Assembly (NCBI GenBank): GCA_018714695.1 | Contig: DVNB01000069.1 | Location: 1-36,905, forward strand | Length of the DNA stretch: 36,905 nt | Reading direction: 5' to 3' | Origin: Candidatus Ornithomonoglobus merdipullorum | GTDB taxonomy: Bacteria; Bacillota; Clostridia; UBA1381 | Shown here: positions 1 to 7,847 of the stretch, piece after piece | How the letters are laid out: each line of letters starts with the position of its first letter | Numbering within the stretch: the first letter of the stretch is position 1 | Made by a program: the position numbers and the translations under genes | The notes under the pieces: generated by a model | Told to the model about the DNA's origin: nothing | Database searches by the model: none | What the model saw: the letters and a program-made list of their open reading frames with translations, nothing else

Positions 1-2
1 CA

Positions 3-815
3 TACAGTGTTATTATATTTGGCAATCCCGATTATATAAATCTTAAGGCGGAAATAAAGAAGCTTCGCACCGAAATATCAAACCTCCTGCTTGAGCGCGA
101 TGAGCTTCGTTTCGTCATCTGTAAAAACATACAGACTGCATATATGCTCAAATTCGGCGCGCTTGAATATGAGGTGCTAAACCTCTACTATTCAGTAGAA
201 CGGCTCAAAAGAGAGATCGAACTTATTCTCATATGCCGTAACCGTCAACAGCCTATAGAGATTAAAGTTATAACTGCCACACTCGATGAAGAATTTGCCG
301 AATATCAGGAACGGCTTGACGACCAGATGAACAATATAAATACTGCTTTTGAATACAATAACGCAGAAAAGCTGTCCGGAGATGAAACGAAGGAACTGAA
401 ACATCTTTACAGACAGATCGTTAAGAGTCTGCACCCCGATCTGAATTCAGATGTTACACCATCACAACTCAGGCTGTTTAACAATGCCGTTACTGCATAC
501 GAAAACGGAGACCTTGAAGCAATAAGAATGATCTCTGATATGGTCAATTCGCAGGATAACGAACATACGAAAAAAAATGATCTGTCTGAGCTTATTAAGG
601 AAAAGGAACGCCTTAAAACTATTATAAAAGCTCTTCATAATGAAATAGATAATATAAAAAACGAATACCCATATACATTGAAAGTCTTTCTTGATGATCC
701 GAAAAAAGCTGATGAAAAAATAAAAGAGCTTGAAGCGACAAAAGAGGAGCTGATACAACTGAAAGCATATTATGAGAGACAACTTCATATGCTTCTTAAA
801 GAATGGGGAATATAG
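3..815 (+). CDS. J-domain-containing coiled-coil protein, 5' end missing
   Basis: The frame is open from the left edge and has no ATG, GTG or TTG before the ATG at 144, so translation very probably starts outside the window; 270 codons are visible. A J-domain-like segment around 423-470 contains the HPD tripeptide (432-440) after an LYRQIVKSL helix, as in DnaJ proteins that stimulate Hsp70 ATPase. Both flanks are rich in Glu, Lys and Leu (about 33-200 and 580-800) and look like coiled coils. There is no zinc-finger or Gly/Phe region, so this is not a canonical DnaJ. It ends 2 bases before the HIRAN gene, so the two are probably co-transcribed. AT-richer codon use than the genes after 1659 suggests an accessory origin. 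The exact function is unknown. Confidence 0.75.
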   Translation, partial: YSVIIFGNPDYINLKAEIKKLRTEISNLLLERDELRFVICKNIQTAYMLKFGALEYEVLNLYYSVERLKREIELILICRNRQQPIEIKVITATLDEEFAEYQERLDDQMNNINTAFEYNNAEKLSGDETKELKHLYRQIVKSLHPDLNSDVTPSQLRLFNNAVTAYENGDLEAIRMISDMVNSQDNEHTKKNDLSELIKEKERLKTIIKALHNEIDNIKNEYPYTLKVFLDDPKKADEKIKELEATKEELIQLKAYYERQLHMLLKEWGI

Positions 816-817
816 AG

Positions 818-1219
818 ATGAGCGATATTATAAACACAGGTCATGCAGGACTATGGGGACTTATTAATGATAAAAATAGCGGGATTGACTTGCCAAAGCC
901 ATTTGAGCATGATATATTCCTCTTGCACACGCATATTGCCGGAACAAGTTATATAGAAGATATAATGGAGCTTGAGCCATTTATAAACGCAGGCGACAGA
1001 CTGGAAATGTTCCGTGAGCCTGACAATGAATATGACGAGTTAGCAATAGTTGTTAAAAACGCCGATGGTATAAAGTTAGGCTATATACCACGTGCGCAAA
1101 ATGCCGTGCTCGCCCGGCTCATGGACGCGGGGAAACTGCTGTTCTGCAGAGTCTCAGGCAAGGAGCTGGTAAACGAGCGCTGGCTCAAGATCAGCATAAA
1201 GATATACATGCGTGACTGA
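818..1219 (+). CDS. HIRAN domain protein
   Basis: A 133-residue protein that is almost entirely one HIRAN domain. Diagnostic segments are HIAGTSYIED, then FREPDNEYDELAI, then GYIPRAQNAVLARLMDAGK. In other proteins HIRAN binds DNA 3' ends or damaged DNA (HLTF/Rad5 helicases), and stand-alone bacterial copies are common near mobile or repair genes. An ATG at 803 overlaps the upstream gene; ATG 818 is preferred because GGGG at 805-808 lies at a usable Shine-Dalgarno distance and the codon follows the upstream stop by 2 bases. Translational coupling with the J-domain gene is likely. DNA binding is inferred from the family. Confidence 0.75.
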   Translation: MSDIINTGHAGLWGLINDKNSGIDLPKPFEHDIFLLHTHIAGTSYIEDIMELEPFINAGDRLEMFREPDNEYDELAIVVKNADGIKLGYIPRAQNAVLARLMDAGKLLFCRVSGKELVNERWLKISIKIYMRD

Positions 1220-1248
1220 ATGTAAAGGTCTGTTATATCAAGTATAAT

Positions 1249-1285
1249 GCAAAAGAGGATAACGCTAATGCGTATCCTCTTTTGC
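1249..1285 (+). terminator. Rho-independent terminator-type hairpin after the HIRAN gene
   Basis: GCAAAAGAGGAT (1249-1260) pairs perfectly with ATCCTCTTTTGC (1274-1285). The stem continues through ACGC/GCGT around a TAAT loop, about 16 bp with one bulged A. It is 30 bases after the HIRAN stop. The T-run is inside the 3' arm. Confidence 0.8.
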
Positions 1286-1572
1286 TGTTATGGTGAGCAG
1301 TGCAGTCACTATCCTTGGTGCGCAGGGCTGTTTAGCTTGTAAGTTCTGTTTTGCAGCCTTCTCTGAGATCAATCTTTTCCATCTTACTATTTTTATCAAA
1401 TCCGACTGCTATAAGCATTCTACTGATCAGGTCTTCCGTAACGACACACCCATTCTGTCATGAGTGTCAGAATAATCACTGTATCTATTTGTTATAATAT
1501 ACCATATCATGTTACGATATGTGTTGCCAATATAGGATGTATGTAAATTTTTTATGAAATGCTAAAAAACTG
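1286..1572. other. Noncoding spacer with a possible gene remnant
   Basis: No intact gene is visible. On the minus strand, 1457 to 1332 is an open run of about 41 codons between stops, with plausible composition (for example EDLISRMLIAVGFDKNS) but no ribosome binding site, so it may be the tail of a decayed gene. Small hairpins lie at 1452-1473 (ATTCTGTCA/TGTCAGAAT with one mismatch) and 1503-1521 (CATATC/GATATG). The rest is AT-rich and featureless. Confidence 0.4.
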
Positions 1573-1601
1573 TTGAGATTTGATCTTGTTTATGGTATAA
1601 T
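1573..1601 (+). promoter_or_regulatory. Promoter of the DUF5685 operon
   Basis: TTGAGA (1573-1578), a 17-base spacer and TATAAT (1596-1601). Transcription would start near 1608. This excludes the upstream ATG at 1605 as a practical start codon and supports the start at 1659. Confidence 0.8.
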
Positions 1602-1658
1602 CGGATGTGGAGATTTTGTGCCTCTTGGGCGAAGTTTTGCGTAAAGGAAACGGTTTTT

Positions 1659-2558
1659 ATGTTCGGATATGTCACGGTTGCGAAAAATCAGCTTACGGAA
1701 GATGAATATAAAATGTTTTGCGCGTATTACTGCGGTGTGTGCAGGGCTACTGCGGCGCAGGGATCGCAGGCGGCAAGGCTCGCTCTGAGCTATGACATAA
1801 CGTTTCTGGCTATCGTTCTCTCGTCTGTCCTTGATGGCGCGCCGCAGACTGTTTCGAAGGGCTGCGCGGCGCACCCGATCAAAAAGCGCGAGAGTGTTTT
1901 GAACGATCCCGCGGTGGACTATGCCGCTGCCGTCGGAGTGCTGCTTTCGTATCTGAAGCTTGCCGACGACAGGCGCGACGACCGCTCGTTCAAGGCGGCG
2001 GCGGGCATGGCGGTCATGCACTCGGCGTACCGGCGCGCGGGAAAGCGGTACGGCGCGGAGTCGGATATGATAAAATGGCAGCTTGATATACTGAGCTCGC
2101 TTGAGGAGAGCGGGTGCGGATCCGTTGATGAGACGGCGGATGCGTTCGCGAAGATACTTGAGGGACTGTTCACGCCGCCGTTCATAGAGGATGAGCCGAC
2201 AAGGCGCGCGCTCGCATGGCTCGGGTACAATCTCGGAAGATGGATATATATTATAGATGCGTATAACGATATGGACAGGGATTTCGGGGAAGGGGCGTAC
2301 AATCCGTTCCTCGCGGGAGGAAAAACTCCGCAGGAGCAGAAAGGGCTGCCGGAAACGGAGCTCAGTCTTACATTTACGCTGGAGAACATAGCGTCCGCGT
2401 TTGAGCTGATAGATTTTAAGAAAAACAAGAGCATTATAGGCAAAATGATCTATACGAGTCTCAAGGCGAAGCAGCGTTCGGTGCTTTCGGGCGAGGATGC
2501 CGGGGCACGAAAGATCGTTTTCGCGGGGATGAGATGTGCACGGAGGAATGAAGGTTAA
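1659..2558 (+). CDS. DUF5685 family protein
   Basis: A 299-residue protein with the family's N-terminal signature: FGYVTVAKNQL, then a Cys-rich FCAYYCGVCR segment, then an R-ALSYDITFL stretch. The rest is mostly helical; no membrane segment or catalytic motif is recognised. The biochemical role of DUF5685 is not established. The start at 1659 is chosen over 1605 because AAAGGA at about 1644-1649 is well placed and the promoter -10 box ends at 1601. The stop codon overlaps the next gene's ATG by one base (TAATG), so it is translationally coupled to the J-domain protein. That pairing recurs in Clostridia, and the two proteins may cooperate (inference). Confidence 0.8.
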   Translation: MFGYVTVAKNQLTEDEYKMFCAYYCGVCRATAAQGSQAARLALSYDITFLAIVLSSVLDGAPQTVSKGCAAHPIKKRESVLNDPAVDYAAAVGVLLSYLKLADDRRDDRSFKAAAGMAVMHSAYRRAGKRYGAESDMIKWQLDILSSLEESGCGSVDETADAFAKILEGLFTPPFIEDEPTRRALAWLGYNLGRWIYIIDAYNDMDRDFGEGAYNPFLAGGKTPQEQKGLPETELSLTFTLENIASAFELIDFKKNKSIIGKMIYTSLKAKQRSVLSGEDAGARKIVFAGMRCARRNEG

Positions 2559-3190
2559 TGGATCCATATAAGGTTCTGGGGGTCAGCCCCGATGCTGACG
2601 AGGAAACTATAAAAAAGGCGTACAAGGAGCTTGTAAAGAAGTATCATCCTGATAAATATGTGAACAATCCGCTTGCCGATCTTGCGGCGGAGAAGATGAA
2701 GGAGATAAATCAGGCGTACGATATGATCATGAAGAAGCAGACGTCCGGCGGCGCGCAGCAGCAGCGGGGAGGCGGCTACGGCGGCGCCGGGGGCTTCGGC
2801 GGAACAGGAGGTTTCGGCGGAGCGGGCGGCTTTGGAGGCGGTTACGGCAACGTAAAGCCGACTTTCGAGCTGGTGAGGACTCTTTTAAATATGAACAGGC
2901 CGGTGCAAGCTATGCAGGTCTTGAATCAGCTGCCGAAAACGGCGGAGTGGTACTATCTTAACGGGCTGGCGATGATAAGGCGCGGCTGGTACAGCCAAGG
3001 CATACAGTCGATGGAGCAGGCGGTGAAGATGGATCCGTCAAACACAGAATACAGCGATATGCTGAACAATGTCAGGAACAGAGCGTCATCGTACAATACC
3101 GGCGGAGGGATGTACTCGTCGGGTCCGGACTGCTGCTCGTCAATGCCGTGCCTTTGTCTGCCGTGTCTTTGCCCGTGCGACTGCTGCTGA
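2558..3190 (+). CDS. J-domain protein with TPR-like repeats and Cys-rich tail
   Basis: 210 residues. Residues 1-62 are a canonical J domain (DPYKVLGVSPDAD..., HPD at 30-32), the Hsp70-stimulating module. Residues 66-98 are a low-complexity linker built from GGFGG/GGAGG units. About 103-170 resembles TPR helices (WYYLNGLAMIRRGWYSQGI). The last 19 residues contain nine cysteines in C-x-C and CC pairs, suggesting metal binding or membrane association. It lacks the DnaJ zinc-finger repeats, so it is a specialised class C co-chaperone and not the housekeeping DnaJ. It overlaps DUF5685 by one base. No terminator separates it from the following gene, so the operon probably continues. Confidence 0.88.
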   Translation: MDPYKVLGVSPDADEETIKKAYKELVKKYHPDKYVNNPLADLAAEKMKEINQAYDMIMKKQTSGGAQQQRGGGYGGAGGFGGTGGFGGAGGFGGGYGNVKPTFELVRTLLNMNRPVQAMQVLNQLPKTAEWYYLNGLAMIRRGWYSQGIQSMEQAVKMDPSNTEYSDMLNNVRNRASSYNTGGGMYSSGPDCCSSMPCLCLPCLCPCDCC

Positions 3191-3232
3191 TGCACGGTCA
3201 CCCTATGTTGTACATTTGAAGGGAGAATATAG

Positions 3233-4219
3233 ATGTCTAAGGAAGAAACTAAAGAACAGCATATCACCTCCATAGGCGGCCAGGCGGTCATGGAAGGTGT
3301 GATGATGCGCGGACCGTATAAGACGGTCACAGCGGTCAGAAAGCCTGACGGAGAGATAACAAAGAAGATAGACGAAAACGGCACCAAGACGAGACCTAAG
3401 ATCTGCAAGGTACCGATAATCCGCGGCTGCGTAAGCTTTGTGGACAGTCTTGTGATCGGCATGAAGGCGCTCATGTACAGCGCCGAGTTCGTGGACATAG
3501 AGGAGGAAGAGGAGTCGGAGAGCAAGTTCGACAGATGGCTTGAGGATAAGCTCGGAGACAAGATAAAGGACGTGGTCATATATTTTGCCGTGTTCCTGTC
3601 AGTGATCTTCAGTGTGGCGCTTTTCATACTGCTGCCGTCGCTGCTCTCGGGTCTGGTAGAGTCGATACCGGCTATAGAGAGCTTCACCTCAACTCAGACG
3701 TTCACAAGCGTTTTCGAGGGCGTAATGCGAATGGCGATATTTCTGGGATATATGTTCCTGATATCGAGGATGAAGGAGATAAAGCGTGTCTTTGAATACC
3801 ACGGAGCGGAGCACAAGACGATCGCCTGCTACGAGGGCGGCGAGGAGCTTACGGTGGAGAATGTAAGAAAGTACACAAGGTTCCATCCGAGATGCGGAAC
3901 AAGCTTTCTTCTTTTCGTAATGATCATAAGCATAATCGTATTCGCGTTCCTGCCGAGGTTTGACGGATTTTCGGGAATAGTTTCGATACTGCTCAGGATG
4001 GGCACGAGGATACTCTGTCTGCCGATCGTTGCGGGATTATCGTTTGAGGTCATAAAGTGGGCGGGACGCAGCAAGAGTAAGGTCGTTCAGCTGCTCTCAA
4101 AGCCGGGACTTTGGCTCCAGAGACTTACCACACGTGAGCCGGACGATTCGCAGATCGAGGTCGCTATAGCATCGATGCTGCCGTGTATCCCGGAGAACAA
4201 AGAGGAGGATAAATGGTAA
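3233..4219 (+). CDS. DUF1385 membrane protein (YqhQ family)
   Basis: 328 residues. The DUF1385 hallmark GGQAVMEGVMMRGP is near the N-terminus, and EYHGAEHKTIACYEGGEE followed by FHPRCGTSF lies centrally. Hydrophobic segments at about 110-140, 165-180, 225-245 and 250-275 predict a multi-pass membrane protein. The molecular function is unknown; orthologues such as B. subtilis YqhQ are conserved in Firmicutes, often beside prmC and prfA. A strong GGGAG site precedes the ATG. The 3' end overlaps prmC by 7 bases, indicating coupled translation. Confidence 0.9.
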   Translation: MSKEETKEQHITSIGGQAVMEGVMMRGPYKTVTAVRKPDGEITKKIDENGTKTRPKICKVPIIRGCVSFVDSLVIGMKALMYSAEFVDIEEEEESESKFDRWLEDKLGDKIKDVVIYFAVFLSVIFSVALFILLPSLLSGLVESIPAIESFTSTQTFTSVFEGVMRMAIFLGYMFLISRMKEIKRVFEYHGAEHKTIACYEGGEELTVENVRKYTRFHPRCGTSFLLFVMIISIIVFAFLPRFDGFSGIVSILLRMGTRILCLPIVAGLSFEVIKWAGRSKSKVVQLLSKPGLWLQRLTTREPDDSQIEVAIASMLPCIPENKEEDKW

Positions 4220-5055
4220 TCGGCAAATTGCGCAGTGAGCTGCGCAGGGAATTGGGAGAGAATGCGCATGAGGCTGACTGGATCATAACTCATGTGACAG
4301 GGCTTACGCAATCCGATTTTGTGCTGCGTCCGAGAGAGGTCACCGATGATGAGCTGCGTGAGATACGCGGTTTGGTAAATCGAAGGCTTGACGGAGAACC
4401 GCTCCAGTATATACTGGGCGAAACAGAGTTTATGGGACTCAGATTCAAGGTCACAGGGGAAACACTGATCCCGAGGGCGGACACGGAAACGCTCGCGGAG
4501 GAGGTAATAGAGAAGATAGGAAACAGGAAGCGTCGCGTGCTCGATATAGGCACCGGGAGCGGCTGCATAGGTATAAGCATCGCGAAAATGTGCAAAAATG
4601 CAGAGGTGACGCTTCTGGACTACAGCGACGCGATACTTGACGTAGCGTCGGAGAACGCGGAGCTTAACGGCGTAAGCGCAAAGACCGTGAAGTGCGACAT
4701 ACTGGAGGAGATACCGGAGGGGAAATACGATATTATTGTGTCAAATCCTCCGTATATAGAGACCGAGACGATATTCGGGCTTGACAATATCGTGACCAGC
4801 TATGAACCCATTGAGGCGCTCGACGGCGGGTTCGACGGACTGATGTTTTACCGGCGCATAGCCGAAATAGCCGGAAAGCTTTTTGACGGCAGCGGCTTTA
4901 TAGCGTTTGAGATAGGATACAATCAGGGCGAGGCGGTAACGGAGCTTTTAAAGGACGAGGACTTTTCAAGCGTCAGACTCAAGAAGGACGCCTGCGGGAA
5001 CGATCGAGTTGTTACGGCGAAGCTCAGACAGGGTGTATTCGAGCGCGGAGATTGA
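4213..5055 (+). CDS. prmC: Peptide chain release factor N5-glutamine methyltransferase
   Basis: 280 residues, usual for PrmC/HemK. The enzyme methylates the Gln of the GGQ loop of release factors RF1 and RF2 using S-adenosylmethionine, raising termination efficiency. Visible motifs: PRADTE (87-92), the SAM-binding DIGTGSGCIG (111-120) and the substrate-Gln-binding NPPY (178-181). The N-terminal helical domain with LQYILGE (64-70) is also typical. The ribosome binding site AGAGGAGG lies inside the end of the DUF1385 gene, 4 bases before the ATG. The usual partner prfA is not in this window. Confidence 0.95.
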   Translation: MVIGKLRSELRRELGENAHEADWIITHVTGLTQSDFVLRPREVTDDELREIRGLVNRRLDGEPLQYILGETEFMGLRFKVTGETLIPRADTETLAEEVIEKIGNRKRRVLDIGTGSGCIGISIAKMCKNAEVTLLDYSDAILDVASENAELNGVSAKTVKCDILEEIPEGKYDIIVSNPPYIETETIFGLDNIVTSYEPIEALDGGFDGLMFYRRIAEIAGKLFDGSGFIAFEIGYNQGEAVTELLKDEDFSSVRLKKDACGNDRVVTAKLRQGVFERGD

Positions 5056-5133
5056 GATAATGAGATCGGGCGGACCGACGGAGACCTGCGGAGGCGAGCT
5101 TAGATATATTAATGTGAAAGGGGAACAGAATAA

Positions 5134-6213
5134 ATGAAAAAGATCGGTATACTCACAAGCGGAGGAGACTGTCAGGGACTTAACGCGGCTATCCGCGGCG
5201 TGGCAAAATCACTTTACGAGGAGTTCAATGACGATGTCGAGATCTACGGCGTACAGAACGGCTATGCCGGACTCATATACGGGGACATCAAAAAGATGAC
5301 AAAGTCGGATTTTTCCGGTATCCTCACCCTCGGCGGAACGATACTCGGGACCTCACGCCAGCCGTTCAAGATGATGCGTGTCATCGATGAGAACGACAGG
5401 ATAGATAAGGTGCAGAACATGAAGGACAACTATAAGAAATGGGAGCTCGACTGCCTTGTTGTCCTCGGCGGAAACGGGACTCACAAGACCGCAAACCTTC
5501 TGAGAGAGGAAGGTCTGAACGTGGTATCGCTCCCGAAAACCATTGACAACGATGTATGGGGCACGGACATGACGTTCGGCTTCCAGAGTGCCTGCGACAT
5601 TGCAACGCAGGTAATAGACTGCATCCATACCACCGCGACATCACACGGCAGGATCTTTATCGTTGAGGTAATGGGTCATAAGGTCGGCTGGCTCACGCTT
5701 CATGCGGGAATAGCCGGCGGCGCCGATATAATACTGCTCCCCGAGATACCGTATGATATAGAAAAGCTCGTTGCACTCATAAATAAGAGAGAGAGCTCGG
5801 GAAAGAACTTTTCGATCCTCGCCGTTGCAGAGGGTGCGATCTCGAAACAGGAGTCAGTCATGAAGAAGAAGGAGCTCAAGGCGCTCAGAGCAAGCCAGAG
5901 TTATCCTTCGGTCGCATACAAGGTTGCGGACGAGCTTTCAAGATACGTGGACAACGAGGTAAGAGTCACAGTTCCGGGTCATTTCCAGCGCGGAGGAAGT
6001 CCGTGCGCCTATGACCGGGTTCTCTGCACGCGCTTCGGTGCTGCCGCAGCAAAGCTTATAAAGGAAGAGAAGTACGGCAACATGGTCGGGCTCCAGAATA
6101 ACCGTATAGTACCCGTGCCGCTCAGTGAAGTCGCAGGCAAGCTCAAGAAGATACCAGTGGACTGCGATCTCATAGAAACGGCAAGAGAGGTCGGCATCTC
6201 GTTCGGAGACTGA
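5134..6213 (+). CDS. pfkA: 6-phosphofructokinase
   Basis: 359 residues. It phosphorylates fructose 6-phosphate to fructose 1,6-bisphosphate, the committed step of glycolysis. Visible motifs: ILTSGGDCQGLNAAI (6-20), GGNGTH (112-117), PKTIDND (134-140) with the catalytic TIDND aspartates, and GHFQRGGSP near 287-296. Gly115 sits where ATP enzymes have Gly and pyrophosphate enzymes have Asp, which favours ATP; Lys135 before TIDND is the residue usual in pyrophosphate and mixed-type enzymes. The donor is therefore probably ATP but not certain. Asn114 replaces the usual Asp of GGDG. The ribosome binding site is AAAGGGG. It follows prmC after 78 bases with no terminator. Confidence 0.9.
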   Translation: MKKIGILTSGGDCQGLNAAIRGVAKSLYEEFNDDVEIYGVQNGYAGLIYGDIKKMTKSDFSGILTLGGTILGTSRQPFKMMRVIDENDRIDKVQNMKDNYKKWELDCLVVLGGNGTHKTANLLREEGLNVVSLPKTIDNDVWGTDMTFGFQSACDIATQVIDCIHTTATSHGRIFIVEVMGHKVGWLTLHAGIAGGADIILLPEIPYDIEKLVALINKRESSGKNFSILAVAEGAISKQESVMKKKELKALRASQSYPSVAYKVADELSRYVDNEVRVTVPGHFQRGGSPCAYDRVLCTRFGAAAAKLIKEEKYGNMVGLQNNRIVPVPLSEVAGKLKKIPVDCDLIETAREVGISFGD

Positions 6214-6235
6214 TCCGCGGGAGGGATACGGTTTT

Positions 6236-6694
6236 ATGACAAGAGAAGACAGGTCCGAGGAGCTTTTCAGATCCGGGTTCAACTGCGCTCAGTCGGTGGT
6301 CGGGGTGTTCTGTGATGATTTCGGGATAGATCTCGACACCGCAATGAAGCTCACAGAGTGCTTCGGCGGCGGGTTCGGAAGAATGCGGCTCGTCTGCGGA
6401 GCGGTATCGGCGATGGGCATTGTATCCGGCATGGCGCTCTCGCGCGGCGCCGGAGAGGGCAACACGAGAGCCGCCGTTTACGGCAAGGTGCACGAGCTGA
6501 CGGATAGGTTCAAGGAGAACAACGGCACGATAATCTGTGCCGAGCTTTTGGGGCTCGATAAAAATACGAAATATGAGGCAAAGCCGGAGGCACGCACCGA
6601 GGCATACTACAAAAAGCGCCCGTGCATCCAGTGCATAAGGGAATGTGTGAGGCTTGCCGAGGAGGGACTTAAGGAGTACCTTCCGGAGGGATAA
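6236..6694 (+). CDS. C_GCAxxG_C_C family (redox-type) protein
   Basis: 152 residues with the spaced-cysteine signature of the C_GCAxxG_C_C family: FNCAQSV near residue 17, the glycine-rich ECFGGGFGRM, the defining CGAVSAMGIVSG, and C-terminal cysteines in RPCIQCIREC. Members are small soluble proteins of anaerobes assumed to bind a metal or a redox centre; no reaction is established. GGGAGGG lies 10 bases before the ATG, and the gene follows pfkA by 22 bases, so it closes that operon. A terminator follows immediately. Confidence 0.88.
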   Translation: MTREDRSEELFRSGFNCAQSVVGVFCDDFGIDLDTAMKLTECFGGGFGRMRLVCGAVSAMGIVSGMALSRGAGEGNTRAAVYGKVHELTDRFKENNGTIICAELLGLDKNTKYEAKPEARTEAYYKKRPCIQCIRECVRLAEEGLKEYLPEG

Positions 6695-6696
6695 GA

Positions 6697-6732
6697 CAAA
6701 CGGCAGGCGCAGTGAAATGTGCCTGCCGTTTG
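6697..6732 (+). terminator. Terminator hairpin closing the pfkA operon
   Basis: CAAACGGCAGGC (6697-6708) pairs with GCCTGCCGTTTG (6721-6732). Three more pairs (one G-T) extend it to about 15 bp around a short loop. It begins 3 bases after the stop. There is no long T-run, but the stem is very stable. Confidence 0.75.
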
Positions 6733-6755
6733 CTGTATAAAATTTATCATTGGTA

Positions 6756-6784
6756 TTGCAAATGCTTCTCATTTGTGATATACT
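6756..6784 (+). promoter_or_regulatory. Promoter of the Rpn-family gene
   Basis: TTGCAA (6756-6761), a 17-base spacer and TATACT (6779-6784). Transcription would start near 6791, downstream of the ATG at 6750, which supports the start at 6810. Confidence 0.7.
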
Positions 6785-6809
6785 AAAGAAAAGCAAGGAG
6801 GGGATGCCG

Positions 6810-7727
6810 ATGGCGAATGACATAGAGATCAAGCGTAATATAAAAGACAGTGTGTTTTCCGCACTGTTTCGCGATCCTAAGTATCTGCGCGAGCTTTGCA
6901 AGGTCCTTAAGCCGGATGTTACCGAAGCTGAGCTTGACAGCATAAGAGATGTTACGATAGAAAACATACTCATAAACGGCCTTTACAACGATCTTGCCTT
7001 CACTGTCGGCTCTATTACGTTGTGTCTGTTTGAGGCACAGAGTACTTGGTCATATAATATCCCGTACAGAATGACATCGTACTGCGTAGAAAAGTTTCGG
7101 GAATTCGTGATAAAAAACCAATGCAATCTTTACGGGAAACGAGCCGTGCGACTGCCGGTGCCTTTGTTCTATATGGTATACACCGGACCGGACGAGATAC
7201 AAGCCGATACCTTGACTCTTACCGACACGTCATTCGGGGGAAACAAGGGCTCGCTTGAGGCTGAGGTAAAAGTAATACATCTGAGCAAGAAAAACAATAT
7301 TCTTGATCAGTATATCAAATTCACAAGGATAAGCGATGAACAGGTAAGGCTTCACGGGAGAGGCCGTGAGAATATGGCAAGAATAATCGACATGTGTGTT
7401 GAGCAGGACATACTGAGTGAGTTTCTGAGAGCTAGAAAATCGGAGGTGATCTATATCATGGATGTATTATTCAATGAAGAATATGCACAGAAGATGTATG
7501 TGCTTGATGAGAAGAAAGTAGCTCGAGAGGAAGGAAGAGCTGAGGGCGAAGCTAAAGGAAGAGCTGAAGGAAGAGCTGAAGGCGAAGCCAAGGGCAGGAT
7601 AGATGGCATACTTGAGACTATCAGAAACCTTATGGTCAATATGGGAGCCTCGGAGGAAAAGGCACTTTCAATGGTAGGTATACCTAAAAGCGAGTGGGAT
7701 ACGTATCTTCCAAGACTTGCCGAATGA
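6810..7727 (+). CDS. Rpn family PD-(D/E)XK nuclease / putative transposase-type protein
   Basis: 305 residues resembling the Rpn (recombination-promoting nuclease, formerly transposase_31/PDDEXK_2) group. The candidate nuclease core is YNDLAF followed by LCLFEAQST, the (D...ExQ) pattern of PD-(D/E)XK enzymes; then NIPYRMTSYCVEKF, common in these clostridial members. The C-terminal 65 residues contain a Glu/Gly/Ala/Arg repeat (units like AEGEAKGR), usual in this family. AAGGAGG (6795-6801) sits 8 bases before ATG 6810; the ATG at 6804 is too close and 6750 precedes the promoter's start site. It is monocistronic, with its own promoter and terminator. No terminal inverted repeats are seen, so mobility is unproven. 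Confidence 0.8.
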   Translation: MANDIEIKRNIKDSVFSALFRDPKYLRELCKVLKPDVTEAELDSIRDVTIENILINGLYNDLAFTVGSITLCLFEAQSTWSYNIPYRMTSYCVEKFREFVIKNQCNLYGKRAVRLPVPLFYMVYTGPDEIQADTLTLTDTSFGGNKGSLEAEVKVIHLSKKNNILDQYIKFTRISDEQVRLHGRGRENMARIIDMCVEQDILSEFLRARKSEVIYIMDVLFNEEYAQKMYVLDEKKVAREEGRAEGEAKGRAEGRAEGEAKGRIDGILETIRNLMVNMGASEEKALSMVGIPKSEWDTYLPRLAE

Positions 7728-7754
7728 CGCTGTAAGCTGCAGATCATGGATGTG

Positions 7755-7783
7755 AAAAGAGCGCATGGATTTTGCGCTCTTTT
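7755..7783 (+). terminator. Terminator of the Rpn-family gene
   Basis: AAAAGAGCGCA (7755-7765) pairs perfectly with TGCGCTCTTTT (7773-7783) around a 7-base loop and is followed by further T residues to 7785. Confidence 0.88.
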
Positions 7784-7847
7784 TTCCGCAATGGCGAATT
7801 TGTTTTGCTGAAAATTAAGTATATATTTGGAAGAGAGGAACAATCTA

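Noticed and set aside
1590-2567. Minus-strand open frame of 325 codons opposite the DUF5685 gene
   Set aside because: It mirrors a GC-rich coding region, has Arg/Leu-rich shadow composition, and lacks a ribosome binding site. The plus strand has family motifs and a promoter.
6810-7727. Rpn-family gene as a complete insertion sequence
   Set aside because: No terminal inverted repeats or target duplications are seen. The gene has its own promoter and terminator like an ordinary gene.
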